The notes under the pieces are model-generated. The model had not been told where the DNA came from. It ran no database searches and worked only from the letters and a program-made list of their open reading frames with translations. From positions 11,738-75,737 of the forward strand of contig JBBDWL010000129.1 in the NCBI GenBank assembly GCA_040902895.1: DNA of 64,000 nucleotides. Reading direction: 5' to 3'. Every line of letters begins with the position of its first letter. Within the stretch, counting starts at the first letter, position 1. The position numbers were made by a program, and so were the translations under genes. Source of the DNA: JALYRV01 sp040902895. Its GTDB lineage: Bacteria; Acidobacteriota; Vicinamibacteria; Vicinamibacterales; SCN-69-37. Below are positions 53,873-63,700 of the stretch, piece by piece.

Positions 53873-54735
53873 TGCAGGACTCGATACGATCTACAATTTC
53901 CAATACGCCCCAGCACACCGCTCCCGGTTTTCTCTATAGCGCTTTCCGCGTCTTCGACTTCTCTCTGAGTCAGATGCTCTGGTCGCGGCGCACGATTTTC
54001 ATGCTGCTCGTCGTCGGCGTGCCGGTCGTGCTCGCCACCGTGGTCCGGCTGATCGATCAGCTCTCGACGAGCGCGATGCAGGTCAACGGCGTCGCGATGG
54101 ACGGCCCGGCGATCTTCGGCATGATGATCTGGATGTTCTTTGTCCGGTTCAGCGTGCCGGTGCTGAGCATCTTCTATGGCACGGCGCTCATCGCCGACGA
54201 GGTCGACGACAAGACGATCACGTTCCTCTTCACGCGTCCCATCCCGCGCGGCGCGGTGCTCGTAGGCAAGTACCTCGCGTTTCTCGCCAGCACGCTGCTG
54301 GTCGTGCTGCCCTCGGTGATGCTCGTATGGCTGCTGGTCGTGCCGATCCGCGGCACGCTCGGCGGATCGTTCATCCCGCTCGTCAAGGACCTGGCGATCC
54401 TGGCGGCCGGGTTCGCCGTCTACGGCGCGTTCTTCGCCTTCATCGGGGCGAAGTTCAAGCGTCCGCTGATGATCGCGCTCTTCTTCGTGTTCGCCTGGGA
54501 GAACGCCGCGCTGCTGTTCCCGGGCTACATGCGCCGCTTCACGATCGCCCATTACCTGCAGGGCCTCGTGCCGCACACGATGCCCTCTGACAGCGCGGTC
54601 ACCCTGATCCAGTCCGTGTTCCAGGAGACGCCGACGCTCGGGACCAGCCTCTTCTGGCTGGCCGTGATCTGGGCCGTCTTCCTATGGCTGGCCGCCCGGG
54701 TCGTCGAGCGGCGGGAGTACGTGCTGGAGCAGTAG
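53872..54735 (+). CDS. ABC-2 type permease 2
   Basis: 287 residues from ATG 53872 (GTG 53869 is possible). Six helices; hydrophilic loop DEVDDKTITFLFTRPIPRGAVLVGKYLAF is the ABC-2 coupling loop, matching the same feature in permease 1. Ends in a basic tail RVVERREYVLEQ. Last gene of the four-gene exporter operon. Cargo unknown. Confidence 0.9.
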   Translation: MQDSIRSTISNTPQHTAPGFLYSAFRVFDFSLSQMLWSRRTIFMLLVVGVPVVLATVVRLIDQLSTSAMQVNGVAMDGPAIFGMMIWMFFVRFSVPVLSIFYGTALIADEVDDKTITFLFTRPIPRGAVLVGKYLAFLASTLLVVLPSVMLVWLLVVPIRGTLGGSFIPLVKDLAILAAGFAVYGAFFAFIGAKFKRPLMIALFFVFAWENAALLFPGYMRRFTIAHYLQGLVPHTMPSDSAVTLIQSVFQETPTLGTSLFWLAVIWAVFLWLAARVVERREYVLEQ

Positions 54736-54790
54736 GCCTTGGGCCTAGTGCCTAGTGGCTAGGGCGGGAACGGCCCTCAGCCCGACCCCG

Positions 54791-54808
54791 TATAATCCCT
54801 CTAGAGGG
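54791..54808 (+). promoter_or_regulatory. -10 box and 12-bp palindrome before the membrane-anchored gene
   Basis: A consensus TATAAT at 54791-54796 is followed directly by the perfect palindrome CCCTCTAGAGGG (54797-54808), whose right half contains the SD (AGAGGG, seven bases before ATG 54816). No convincing -35 element is present. A repressor site or RNA hairpin at the start is possible. Confidence 0.5.
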
Positions 54809-54815
54809 TCTGCCC

Positions 54816-55862
54816 ATGACAAAGAGTACGCGCTACCTCGCCTTTGGCTCTGCCGCAATCGTCGTTTTCGGGCTGTGCACGGGCCTTGTGGCCTATTACG
54901 GGGGCATCCCCTCACTGACCGCCTCACGTGTGGGCCCGCCAGAGCTGGCCCTGGTGCCGGCCGATGCCAGCATCGTGGCCTTTGCCGACGTCAGAGATGT
55001 CATGGACTCCGAGCTCAGGCAGAAGCTGCGCGAGGCGCTGCCGGGCGACCAGAAAAAGCGTGAAGAGCTGCAGCGGCTCACCGGCATCGACATCGAGCGT
55101 GACATCGACCGGGTCGTGGCCGCCGTTGGCGCCGACGCCGAGCATTCCGTGGTGGCCTTCCTCAGCGGCCGGTTCAACCCCACCCAGATCGAATCACTCG
55201 CCCGCCAGCATGGCGGTGAAGTGGTCGACTACGGCGGAAAGCGACTGATCCGGGGGATGCGGCCGAAGCACCCAGACAATCACAGCGTCGCGACCGCGCG
55301 CGTTCACGGCACTGCGCACGCCGCGAAAGCCGATGTTCACCCGCATTCCGGCGACGACAGTCCGGCGCTGGCCTTCATCGAGCCTAACGTGCTCGCGATT
55401 GGCGCCGAGACCGCCGTGAAAAGGGCGATCGACACACAGAAGTCGGGTCAGAACATCACCACGAACGGCGATGTGATGAAGATCATCTCGAGCGTGGCGA
55501 CGGGCAACAACGTGTGGGCCGTCGGCCGCATGGATCACTTCGTCAGCCGCCTTCCGCAGGAAGTGGCGATGCGCATGCCGCCGATTCAGTGGTTCGCGGC
55601 GACGGGACGCGTCAATGGAGGCATCCACGCGAGCCTGCGCGCCGAGGCCGTCGACGATCAGGCGGCCGAGAATCTGCGCGACGTCGTGAGAGGCGGCCTG
55701 GCGCTCGTGAAGATGCAGAGCGCGGATCCGAAGATGGCTTCGCTCGCGCAGAGCATCCGCCTCGAAGGCAGCGGCAAGACGGTGTCGGTGAGCTTCACGG
55801 TGCCCGCCGAGTTGATCGACCTGTTGCTTGCGAAAGGCCCGCGGGGGCTCGTTCAGAATTAA
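54816..55862 (+). CDS. membrane-anchored hypothetical protein
   Basis: 348 residues. One transmembrane anchor at about 9-30 (AFGSAAIVVFGLCTGLVAYYG), then a large extracytoplasmic alpha/beta domain (ELALVPADASIVAFADVRDVMDSELRQKLREALPG; FIEPNVLAIGAETAVKRAIDTQ). The pattern of repeats beginning with a hydrophobic strand and DVR/AVR-type turns resembles DUF3352-type proteins but this is not certain. Own promoter-like -10 box; a hairpin terminator follows. Function unknown. Confidence 0.75.
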   Translation: MTKSTRYLAFGSAAIVVFGLCTGLVAYYGGIPSLTASRVGPPELALVPADASIVAFADVRDVMDSELRQKLREALPGDQKKREELQRLTGIDIERDIDRVVAAVGADAEHSVVAFLSGRFNPTQIESLARQHGGEVVDYGGKRLIRGMRPKHPDNHSVATARVHGTAHAAKADVHPHSGDDSPALAFIEPNVLAIGAETAVKRAIDTQKSGQNITTNGDVMKIISSVATGNNVWAVGRMDHFVSRLPQEVAMRMPPIQWFAATGRVNGGIHASLRAEAVDDQAAENLRDVVRGGLALVKMQSADPKMASLAQSIRLEGSGKTVSVSFTVPAELIDLLLAKGPRGLVQN

Positions 55863-55898
55863 AAGTTGGTAAGTTGAAAATTCAAAATTGAGAAGGCC

Positions 55899-55924
55899 GG
55901 GCGGCTGGGGACTCTCAGCCGCCC
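55899..55924 (+). terminator. hairpin terminator after the membrane-anchored gene
   Basis: GGGCGGCTG, eight-base loop, CAGCCGCCC, then TTCGTATTT: a nine-base perfect stem with a short, mixed T-rich tail. Confidence 0.6.
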
Positions 55925-55953
55925 TTCGTATTTAAGCTACACTTCGCCGCGCG

Positions 55954-56355
55954 GTGTCTGAACTCATCTTCTTTTACGGCACGCTGATGGCGGGGTTCGA
56001 TCGGCGGCGGCGCGCCGGGATCGATGACAAGCTGGCGTATGTCGGCCGCGCGCACATCCGCGGACATCTGTTCGATCTCGGTATCTATCCGGCCGCGGTG
56101 CCCGCGCCCGACGGGCAGGTGTGGGGCGAAGTCTATCGCACCGACGCGCCGCGCGAGGTGCTCACGGCGCTCGACGACATCGAAGGCTATCGCGCCGACG
56201 ATCCCGACAAGAGCCTCTATGCGCGGCAGCGCGCGCGCGTCATTCTGCCGGATGGCCTTGCCGATGAGGCCTGGGTCTACTTCTACAACGCCCCGCTCGG
56301 GCAGGCTCCGCGGATTGAGTCGGGCGATTACCTCGCGCACGTCACGCGACGGTAG
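55954..56355 (+). CDS. gamma-glutamylcyclotransferase family protein (GGCT-like)
   Basis: 133 residues from GTG 55954. The opening FFYGTLMAGF is the substrate-binding YGTL motif, and ALDDIEGYRADDP contains the catalytic Glu; AWVYFYNAPL closes the fold. The family converts gamma-glutamyl peptides or amines into 5-oxoproline; the substrate here is unknown. Start chosen at GTG because no ATG lies close to the family's N-terminus. Confidence 0.88.
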   Translation: MSELIFFYGTLMAGFDRRRRAGIDDKLAYVGRAHIRGHLFDLGIYPAAVPAPDGQVWGEVYRTDAPREVLTALDDIEGYRADDPDKSLYARQRARVILPDGLADEAWVYFYNAPLGQAPRIESGDYLAHVTRR

Positions 56356-56365
56356 CACAGGGCGA

Positions 56366-56707
56366 TCAGACTCGCGCTTCCTTCGCTTTTTTGATGTAGC
56401 GCTGGATCGCCTTCCGTGCGTGATCCGCCGGCTCGATGAACTCGATGCCGGTGCGATACAGCACCTGATTGGTATCGACGTCGCTGATCCGGCAATGGAC
56501 TACGCGTCCTTTGACGACGACGGGCTTGTCGTCGAGCGGGAGCCGGAAATCGAGCAGCGCATCGAGCTGCAGAGGCGTGCGCGTTTCGATCTGCATCCCG
56601 CCGACGCCGAGCTCGGTCACGGTCATCGGCTGAAACACCATCACGCCGCCCACCAGCTCGCCCAGGATAGGAATCCGGTCGCCGTCCCGCCGCTCGTCTC
56701 GCCCCAC
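56366..56707 (-). CDS. PilZ-domain protein
   Basis: 113 residues from GTG 56707. Basic N-terminus DERRDGDRIP gives the RxxxR c-di-GMP motif; the second motif is ELGVGGMQI, where the usual DxSxxG is altered (Gly/Gly kept), so binding may be weakened. A beta-barrel follows (LLDFRLPLDDKPVVVKGRVVHC) and a helix ends it. Candidate c-di-GMP effector in a window with a diguanylate cyclase and two HD-GYP proteins. A minus-strand TATAGT at 56715-56720 lies only seven bases upstream, so the mRNA may be leaderless. Confidence 0.82.
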   Translation of the reverse strand: MGRDERRDGDRIPILGELVGGVMVFQPMTVTELGVGGMQIETRTPLQLDALLDFRLPLDDKPVVVKGRVVHCRISDVDTNQVLYRTGIEFIEPADHARKAIQRYIKKAKEARV

Positions 56708-56751
56708 TCGCGGGACTATAACACCGACCCCGCTTACTGTTTAATGAGTCC

Positions 56752-58263
56752 ATGCCTTCATCGAGTACGACCGTCACGACCTACATGAACTACATCGGCG
56801 GCGAGTGGGTGCCGTCAGAATCGGGCAAGACCTTCGAGAACCGGAATCCGGCGAACACCGACGATGTGATCGGCCTCTTCCAGAAGTCGACCGCAGCCGA
56901 CGCGACACGGGCGGTCGATGCCGCGGCGCGGGCCTACGAGGACTGGCGCCTCGTGCCGGCCCCGAAGCGCGGCGAAATGCTCTTCCGCGCCGCGCAGATC
57001 ATTGCCGATCGCAAGGAAGCCTTTGCGCGCGACATGACGCGCGAGATGGGCAAGGTGCTGGCCGAGACGCGCGGCGACGTGCAGGAAGCGGTCGACATGA
57101 GCTTCTTTCTGGCCGGTGAAGGCCGGCGGCTGCACGGCCAGACCACGCCCTCGGAGCTCCGCAACAAGTTCGCGATGTCTACCCGGGTGCCGCTCGGCGT
57201 CTGCGGCATCGTGACGCCGTGGAATTTCCCGATGGCGATTCCCTCGTGGAAGATCATTCCGGCACTGGTCGCGGGCAATACGGTGGTGCTCAAGCCGGCC
57301 ACGCTCACGCCGCTGTCGGCGCTCAACTTCGTCACCGCGCTGATCGATGCGGGCATTCCCAAGGGCGTCGTGAACCTGGTGACCGGCGGCGGCGGCGACG
57401 TCGGCAACGCCATCGTCGAGGATCCGCGCGTGCGCGTGGTGTCGTTCACCGGTTCGACGGAAGTAGGCCGCGAAGTGTCGATGCGGGCGGCGCCGTCGTT
57501 CAAGAAGGTGCACCTCGAGATGGGCGGCAAGAACATCATCATGATCATGGACGATGCCGACCTCGAGCTCGCCATTGAGGGCTGCGTGTGGGGCGGGTTC
57601 GGCACGACAGGGCAGCGCTGCACGGCCGCCAGCCGGGTGGTGGTGCACGAGAAGGTGCACGACGCCTTCGTCGACGGGTTCGTGAAACAGGTCAAGGCGC
57701 TGCGCGTGGGCGATGGACTCGACGAGCGCATCCAGATGGGCCCTTCCGTGAACGAAGGGCAGCTCGGCACGGTGACGGAGTACGTCGCGATCGGCCAGGC
57801 CGAGGGCGCCACGCTGGCGTGCGGCGGCACGCGGCTGTCGGATGGCGCGTACGCGAAAGGCTTTTTCCACGAGCCGACGATTTTCACTGACGTGACGCCC
57901 TCGATGCGAATCGCGCAGGAAGAGATCTTCGGCCCCGTCGTTTCCGTGATGACGTGCGGATCGCTCGAGGAGGCGATCGCCATCGGCAACGGCGTCATCT
58001 ACGGCCTGTCGGCGTCGATCTACACGCGCGACATCAACCGCGCGTTCACCGCAATGCGCGACCTCGACACCGGCATCTTCTACGTGAACGCGCCCACCAT
58101 CGGCGCCGAGGTGCACCTGCCGTTTGGCGGCACCAAGGCCACGGGCAACGGCCACCGCGAAGCGGGCATCGCCGCACTCGAGGTGTTCTCGGAATGGAAG
58201 TCGATTTACGTCGACTTCAGCGCCAGGCTGCAGCGGGCGCAGATCGACACCGAGCAGATCTAA
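56752..58263 (+). CDS. aldehyde dehydrogenase (NAD(P)+), ALDH superfamily
   Basis: 503 residues. GVCGIVTPWNFPMAIPSWKI (cofactor), SFTGSTEVGREV, LEMGGKN with general-base Glu256, and GQRCTAASR with catalytic Cys290 are all in place; the C-terminal NAPTIGAEVHLPFGGTKATGNGHREAG matches ALDHs acting on 2-oxoglutarate semialdehyde or similar. Exact substrate cannot be assigned. A -10-like TATAAC sits at 56717-56722. It ends three bases before the kinase gene. Confidence 0.93.
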   Translation: MPSSSTTVTTYMNYIGGEWVPSESGKTFENRNPANTDDVIGLFQKSTAADATRAVDAAARAYEDWRLVPAPKRGEMLFRAAQIIADRKEAFARDMTREMGKVLAETRGDVQEAVDMSFFLAGEGRRLHGQTTPSELRNKFAMSTRVPLGVCGIVTPWNFPMAIPSWKIIPALVAGNTVVLKPATLTPLSALNFVTALIDAGIPKGVVNLVTGGGGDVGNAIVEDPRVRVVSFTGSTEVGREVSMRAAPSFKKVHLEMGGKNIIMIMDDADLELAIEGCVWGGFGTTGQRCTAASRVVVHEKVHDAFVDGFVKQVKALRVGDGLDERIQMGPSVNEGQLGTVTEYVAIGQAEGATLACGGTRLSDGAYAKGFFHEPTIFTDVTPSMRIAQEEIFGPVVSVMTCGSLEEAIAIGNGVIYGLSASIYTRDINRAFTAMRDLDTGIFYVNAPTIGAEVHLPFGGTKATGNGHREAGIAALEVFSEWKSIYVDFSARLQRAQIDTEQI

Positions 58264-58266
58264 CGC

Positions 58267-60705
58267 ATGGTCATTCAGGCGGCCGCCGTTTATATCGCGG
58301 TGTACCTGCTTGCCGCCTGGCTGGCGGATGGCACGCGGGCGGTCTTTTGGATTCGCGCCGCCGGACCGCTGCTGCCGGCGCTGGCGGCGATCGCCGTCAT
58401 CGCGGGGCGCAGAACCGACTGGCAGGGCGCCCAGTCGGTATTCTGGACGGTCATTGGCGCAGGCCTGGCCATCTGGAGCGTCGGACACATCGGGTTCGTC
58501 GAGGCCAACCTGTTCACCGGAACCCTGCCGCACTGGCTCGACTGGCACACGACCTTCAGCCTCGTGGGCGGCGGCGCGGCGCCACTGCTCGCGCTGCTGG
58601 CACGTCCCCATCGGGGACGTCGCCCCTTTGCCGTGCCCGCCATCATGCTCGACATCGCGTCGATGGCGGTGCTCTTTCTGTTCATCTACACCTATTTCGT
58701 GCTCGCGCCGAATCTGGGCGCGGCGTCGGGCACCGCGGAGCGATCGCTTCAGGTGGTGATCATCATCCAGCGCCTGCTCATCCTCGGCTGCTTCGCGGCG
58801 GCGGTCTGGGCGGCGCGCGGCACGGCGTACGCGCGCGTCTTCGCGGGACTTCTTGCCGCGCTCGTGACAGGCTTCGTGTTTCGCATAGTGCTGAGCGTGC
58901 AGGTGCTCGACGATGGGCTGCCGCCCGGGGCGCTGCCGCAGGCGGTGCTCGATCTGGCCTGGATCGTTCCGTACTTCGGATGGACATGGGGCGCATACGC
59001 CGCGCCGTCATCCGCCGCCGGCGCGGAGCCCGCGGTGGCCGATGACGTGCCGTGGTGGCCGAGCGCGCTCGCCGTGGCGGTGATTCCGGTCGCCGGCTAT
59101 GGCGTGCGGCTGGCGGCGCCGCTCGGCGCGCCCGTTGACGAATTGCGCGACCTGCTGACCGCCTTTGCCACGGTCGTCGGCGTCATCCTGCTGTCGGCGC
59201 GGCTGGCGTCACAGCGCGGCGACGTGCGCCGGTCGAATGCCCGGGCGCGCCTGCTCGCAGCGGCGGTCGAGCAGACCGACAACCTCGTGATGGTCGTCCG
59301 CAAGGACGGCCGTATCGAGGACGCCAATGCCGCGATGCTGCGCGCGCTCGGCCACGATCGCGCGTCGATCGCGCGCAGCATGTTCGCCGACACGATGGTG
59401 AGCCCGCTGGAGGACTTCGGACAGCGGATTGAAGCCGACGTGCGGCGCGAAGGCATCTGGCGGGGCGCGTTCAGCCGCCGCCGCCGCGACGGAACGACCT
59501 TTCCGGTGGCGGCGACGGTCGTGCCGCTGCTCGATGCGGACGGCGACATGTCGCACTTCGTCGGCGTCGAGCGCGACATCACGGACGATCTGCGGATGCG
59601 CGACGAGCTCGTGCGCGCCGAGCGCATGTCCGCAGTCGGCGAGCTGGTCGCCGGCGTCGCGCATGAAATCAACAACCCGCTGCAATCGATCCTCGGGTGC
59701 GCCGAGATCCTGTCCGAGGGGGTGTCGGATCCGGAGCTGCGGCGCGACGTCGCGCTCATTCGCACGGAAGCGGGCCGGGCGCGCGAGATCGTCCGCAGCC
59801 TGCTCTCGTTCGTGCACCGGCGGCCCACCGGGCGGGTGCCGACCGATCTGAACGAAATCATCGGCGAGGCCGTCTCGCTCCGGGGCTATCACCTCAAACA
59901 AGGCGGCGTGGAGATGGTGGCGGCCTGCGGTGACGATCTCCCTCGCGCCTTTGCCAATCCCGACGAGATTCGACAGCTCGTGCTCAATCTGGTGCTGAAC
60001 GCGGAGCATGCGGTGATGGCCGCGCCGCCGCCGCGCCGCATCACGCTGTCGTCGGGCCGCGCCGAACCGGGCTTCGTGTATCTGGAGGTCACCGATTCAG
60101 GTCCCGGGGTCCCTGAGTCTCTGCGCCACCGCATCTTCGAGCCGTTTTTCACGACGAAAGAGGTTGGAGAGGGGACGGGACTGGGACTTTCGATTTCGCA
60201 CGGCATCGCGGCGGCGCATGGCGGACGACTGGAGCTCGTGCCCGGCAGCGGCGGCGCCTGCTTCCGGCTCGTGCTGCCGACGGCCGCCGCGGCGCCGGCG
60301 CCGAAGCTCGCGCCGCGCGTACCAGACGCCGTTCCTCATGGGGGCGTGAAGCGCGCGCTCGTCGTGGACGACGAACCGGGCGTGCGAAGCCTGATCGCGC
60401 GCTTGCTGGCGCGCCGCGGATACGACGTGACGGAAGCCGAAGACGGCGAAGCCGCGCTCGCCGAGCTCGAGCGCATGCGCTTCGATCTCGTGTTGTGCGA
60501 CGTGCGCATGCCGCGCGTGAGCGGACGCATGCTGTTCACCACAGTGCAGGCGCGCGACCCCGAGCTGGCTTCGCGAGTCGTGCTGATGTCGGGGGACACG
60601 TTGAGCGCGGACGTCGCGACGTTCGCCGCCGAGCACGGCGTGGCGCTGCTCACGAAGCCGTTCACCGCGAAGGAGCTCGAAGCCGTGCTCCAGAGACTCG
60701 CTTAA
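58267..60705 (+). CDS. hybrid sensor histidine kinase / response regulator with seven-helix sensor
   Basis: 812 residues: about seven transmembrane helices in residues 1-315 (possible 7TM-type sensor), a PAS domain about 340-435 (DNLVMVVRKDGRIEDANAAMLRALGHD), HisKA with phospho-accepting His466 (GVAHEINNPLQSIL), HATPase (NLVLNAEHAVMA, DSGPGVPE, GEGTGLGLSISHGI), and a C-terminal receiver with Asp745 in LVLCDVRMPRVSG. The receiver has no output domain, so phosphotransfer to another regulator, or feedback on the kinase, is likely. Directly after the aldehyde dehydrogenase gene (3 bp). Confidence 0.93.
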   Translation: MVIQAAAVYIAVYLLAAWLADGTRAVFWIRAAGPLLPALAAIAVIAGRRTDWQGAQSVFWTVIGAGLAIWSVGHIGFVEANLFTGTLPHWLDWHTTFSLVGGGAAPLLALLARPHRGRRPFAVPAIMLDIASMAVLFLFIYTYFVLAPNLGAASGTAERSLQVVIIIQRLLILGCFAAAVWAARGTAYARVFAGLLAALVTGFVFRIVLSVQVLDDGLPPGALPQAVLDLAWIVPYFGWTWGAYAAPSSAAGAEPAVADDVPWWPSALAVAVIPVAGYGVRLAAPLGAPVDELRDLLTAFATVVGVILLSARLASQRGDVRRSNARARLLAAAVEQTDNLVMVVRKDGRIEDANAAMLRALGHDRASIARSMFADTMVSPLEDFGQRIEADVRREGIWRGAFSRRRRDGTTFPVAATVVPLLDADGDMSHFVGVERDITDDLRMRDELVRAERMSAVGELVAGVAHEINNPLQSILGCAEILSEGVSDPELRRDVALIRTEAGRAREIVRSLLSFVHRRPTGRVPTDLNEIIGEAVSLRGYHLKQGGVEMVAACGDDLPRAFANPDEIRQLVLNLVLNAEHAVMAAPPPRRITLSSGRAEPGFVYLEVTDSGPGVPESLRHRIFEPFFTTKEVGEGTGLGLSISHGIAAAHGGRLELVPGSGGACFRLVLPTAAAAPAPKLAPRVPDAVPHGGVKRALVVDDEPGVRSLIARLLARRGYDVTEAEDGEAALAELERMRFDLVLCDVRMPRVSGRMLFTTVQARDPELASRVVLMSGDTLSADVATFAAEHGVALLTKPFTAKELEAVLQRLA

Positions 60706-60707
60706 TG

Positions 60708-60739
60708 AAAAAAGCCCGGCTGCGTGAACGCAGCCGGGC
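60708..60739 (-). terminator. Rho-independent terminator of the large TonB receptor gene
   Basis: On the minus strand GCCCGGCTGCG - TTCA - CGCAGCCGGGC (60714-60739) followed by six T (60708-60713). An 11-bp perfect stem; the plus-strand tail is poor, so it acts mainly on the minus strand. Confidence 0.88.
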
Positions 60740-60782
60740 CTGTGTTGCGCCGGTAACCGGATACCGGTTGCCGGCTACCAGT

Positions 60783-63700
60783 CTAGAACTGGAACCGTGC
60801 GTACACCCGCGCGCTGCGGGCGCTCTGGAAGCTGATCCCCTTGCCGCTGCCGTAGCGCGGATCGGGGTTGCCCAGCGAGGGCGTCCTGGCGTGGATTCCA
60901 GCCATGACTTCCCGGTAATCGAACCCCCGGAAGAACGCGCTCTGGTCGTTGATGTCGTTCGGGAACGACAGATTGCCATTCAGGTACGGCGATGTGTCGA
61001 ACGCCGTGACGATGTCCTGATCGAACAGGTTGTCGAGATTGAATTGGATATTCAGCGCCATCGACCGCGGCAGCCGGAATGTGTGGCTGAACAGCAGGTT
61101 CGTCTGATTGAAGAACGGTGTGCGGCCAAGATCGCCGTAGCCCTCGACCGGCACGGGCACCGACTTGTAGCTCATCGTGGTCGTGTGCAGCAGCCCGCTG
61201 TTCGCGCGGAAGTCCACGCCGATCGACGTGCCCCACGGTGACATGTAGGTCCCCAGCGCCTTGAACTGCACCGGCATGTCGGTGCCCATGCGTCCATAGG
61301 TCGCGTTGCCTTTCGAATCGTAGGACATGAAGAGCCCGTCGAACGCGCGCGTCACGTTCGGCGAGTTGCGGCCGGTCTCGCTCTGGCCATTGGAGAGGCC
61401 GGTGTAGTTGCCCCACAGCCGGCTGAAGAGCAGGCTGGAGTTGAGCGACCAGTTGTTGTGCAGGCGCCGATTGAACGTGAAATCGACGGCGTCATACACC
61501 CGCTTGGCTTTCGGCGTTGGCGGCAAACCAGGAATCGGGAACTCCCCGATACCCTCTCCCGGATTGGCGATGTAGAAAATCTCGGCGCCGAGCACCGGGT
61601 CGAGGACGCCGACGTCCTCGATGGCTTTGTTCAGCCACTTGTGCGTGTAGCGCACGCCAAGGCTCATGATGTTCGACAGCTCGTGCTCCAGGCCGATCGT
61701 CGCTTCCTGGGTTTTCATGGGCTTGAGATTGGGATCCACGAGCACGTTGCCCAGCTCGTTCGACACGTGACGACGATCGAGCCGTTCGATCAATCGGCCC
61801 GGGCAGCCGGTCGATCCCTCGGTGTCGGCACAGTCCACTGAGGCCCAGTCCGGTGTATCGAGGGTGTAGTGGTAGTCCACCCAGCGATCCGCGCCCCAGA
61901 GGCCGCGCGGCATGTCGAGCTTCTCGATGTCGTAGAAGACGCCCCATGAGCCGTACGCCTTCCAGCGCGCGTCGCCACGCAGGTCATAGGCGAGGCCGAA
62001 CCTGGGCGCGATCTTCTCGGAGAACGAGAACGACAGGCTCGGGTTTTCGGGACGGTACGAGGGGATGTTCGTCCGGTCCGTTCGGACGCCGTAGTTGAAC
62101 GTCAATCGATCGCTCACGCTCCACTGATCCTGCAGGAAGATGCCGACGTTGTGCGACGTGACGTCGCCTGCCGTGAACCTGCGCGAAACCGTGTAGTAGC
62201 CGTACGTGCCACGCTGCGGATCGCCGCCGGCGGACGGCTGACGGAAACGGTCCCACTGGAAGACGATATTCGCGAACTGCTGGCCCTCGTCGACACTATT
62301 GCTCAGCCGCTCGTACTGCACGCCGACCTTGAGGGAATGCTGGCCCTTCCAGTGCCTGAACGTCGTCGCGTCGACGTTGAAGTTGAAGCGTGAGTTGGCG
62401 TCCTTCTCGTTGAAGGTATTGACGGGATTGTCGGCGAAACCGCTTGCCCGGCGGAACTGTTCCGGCACCGCAGCGTACGTGAGATTCGAGTTGGCGAAGG
62501 TGCGGCGTGTGCCTTTGAACTGCTCACCGCCAGCACTGAAGTCGTTCTCCTGGTACCAGCCCGACGTCACGTTCAGGAACAGCTGGTCGGTGGCCGTCCA
62601 GTCGATCTGTCCGCCGTAGCTATCAGCAGTTCCGAACGTGCGAAGTGTCGGCTGCGGATTGAAATTGAGCGGATTGGCCGTGCTCACCCCACTGGCCGCG
62701 TCGAAACTCGGCACCGGCAGGCCTGGATCGCTGCGGCCGTTGTTGCCGTTGAACCTCCCTCGCAGACGGTTCGTCAGCTGCGCGGTGACCGAATACATGT
62801 ACTGGTCGCTCTTCTCCTCATCCTTGAACGTCTGCGTCTGCGGGCCGTTCGGATTCGGGCTGCGCCAGGTCACCGTCCGGGTCTGGGTGTTGCGCATCGG
62901 CGCGGCGCCGCCGAAAAACCACACCCGGTTCTCGAGGATGGGGCCACTCACCTGGAACACCGGCTCGACCCTCGACGTCTCGTGCACACGCGGTGGGAAC
63001 ACGTACTCGAGCGTCTCGTTGTCGATCGTGCTGATGTTGAGCGTCGGCCGTACGTTGCCCTGCAGCTTCTTGTTGAGAGTCGGGCCTTCGTAATTGATGC
63101 CAGCCTCGCCACGGAACCGATTCGTGCCGCTCTTGGAGATCGCGCTGATGACGCCGCCCGTGGCCGCGCGGTATTCGGCGCTGTAGCCCGAGCGCTGCAC
63201 CTGAATCTGCTCGATGAAATCGACGATGACGCGCTTGCCCGAGGCGCCCGTCCGCAGGTTTGTGATATCCATGCCGTCGACCACGTACCGGTTCTCGGTC
63301 GCGGTCGCGCCATCGATCATGATTCCGCCCGCGCGTTGGACGCTATTGATTCCGGGGATCCCGACGAGGGCCTCCAGGAAATCGCGGCCTTTTGGAAGCA
63401 GGTCGATGGTTTCGGCCGTAATCGTCGTCGACACGGCGTTCTTCTTGACGTCGACGATGGGCGCTTCAGCCCTGACGCTCACGGTCTCGCTGACGGTGCC
63501 AACGGTCAGCGTCAGGTCTGCCTTCAGCTGCTGGCCAATCGTGAGCAGCACATCGGTGCGCTGCGCGGTATTGAACCCCTGCAGCGTCGCGACGATGGTG
63601 TACGTGCCAACCGGCAGGGCCGGGAAGCGGTAGATGCCGCGTTCATCGGTGGTCGTCGACGCCGTGGCGCCGCTGACGTTCTTCGCTTCCACGGTGACGC

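Noticed and set aside
60745..60782. CCGGTAACCGGATACCGG-like repeats before the receptor stop
   Set aside because: Short degenerate words with no defined unit; the real terminator is at 60708-60739.
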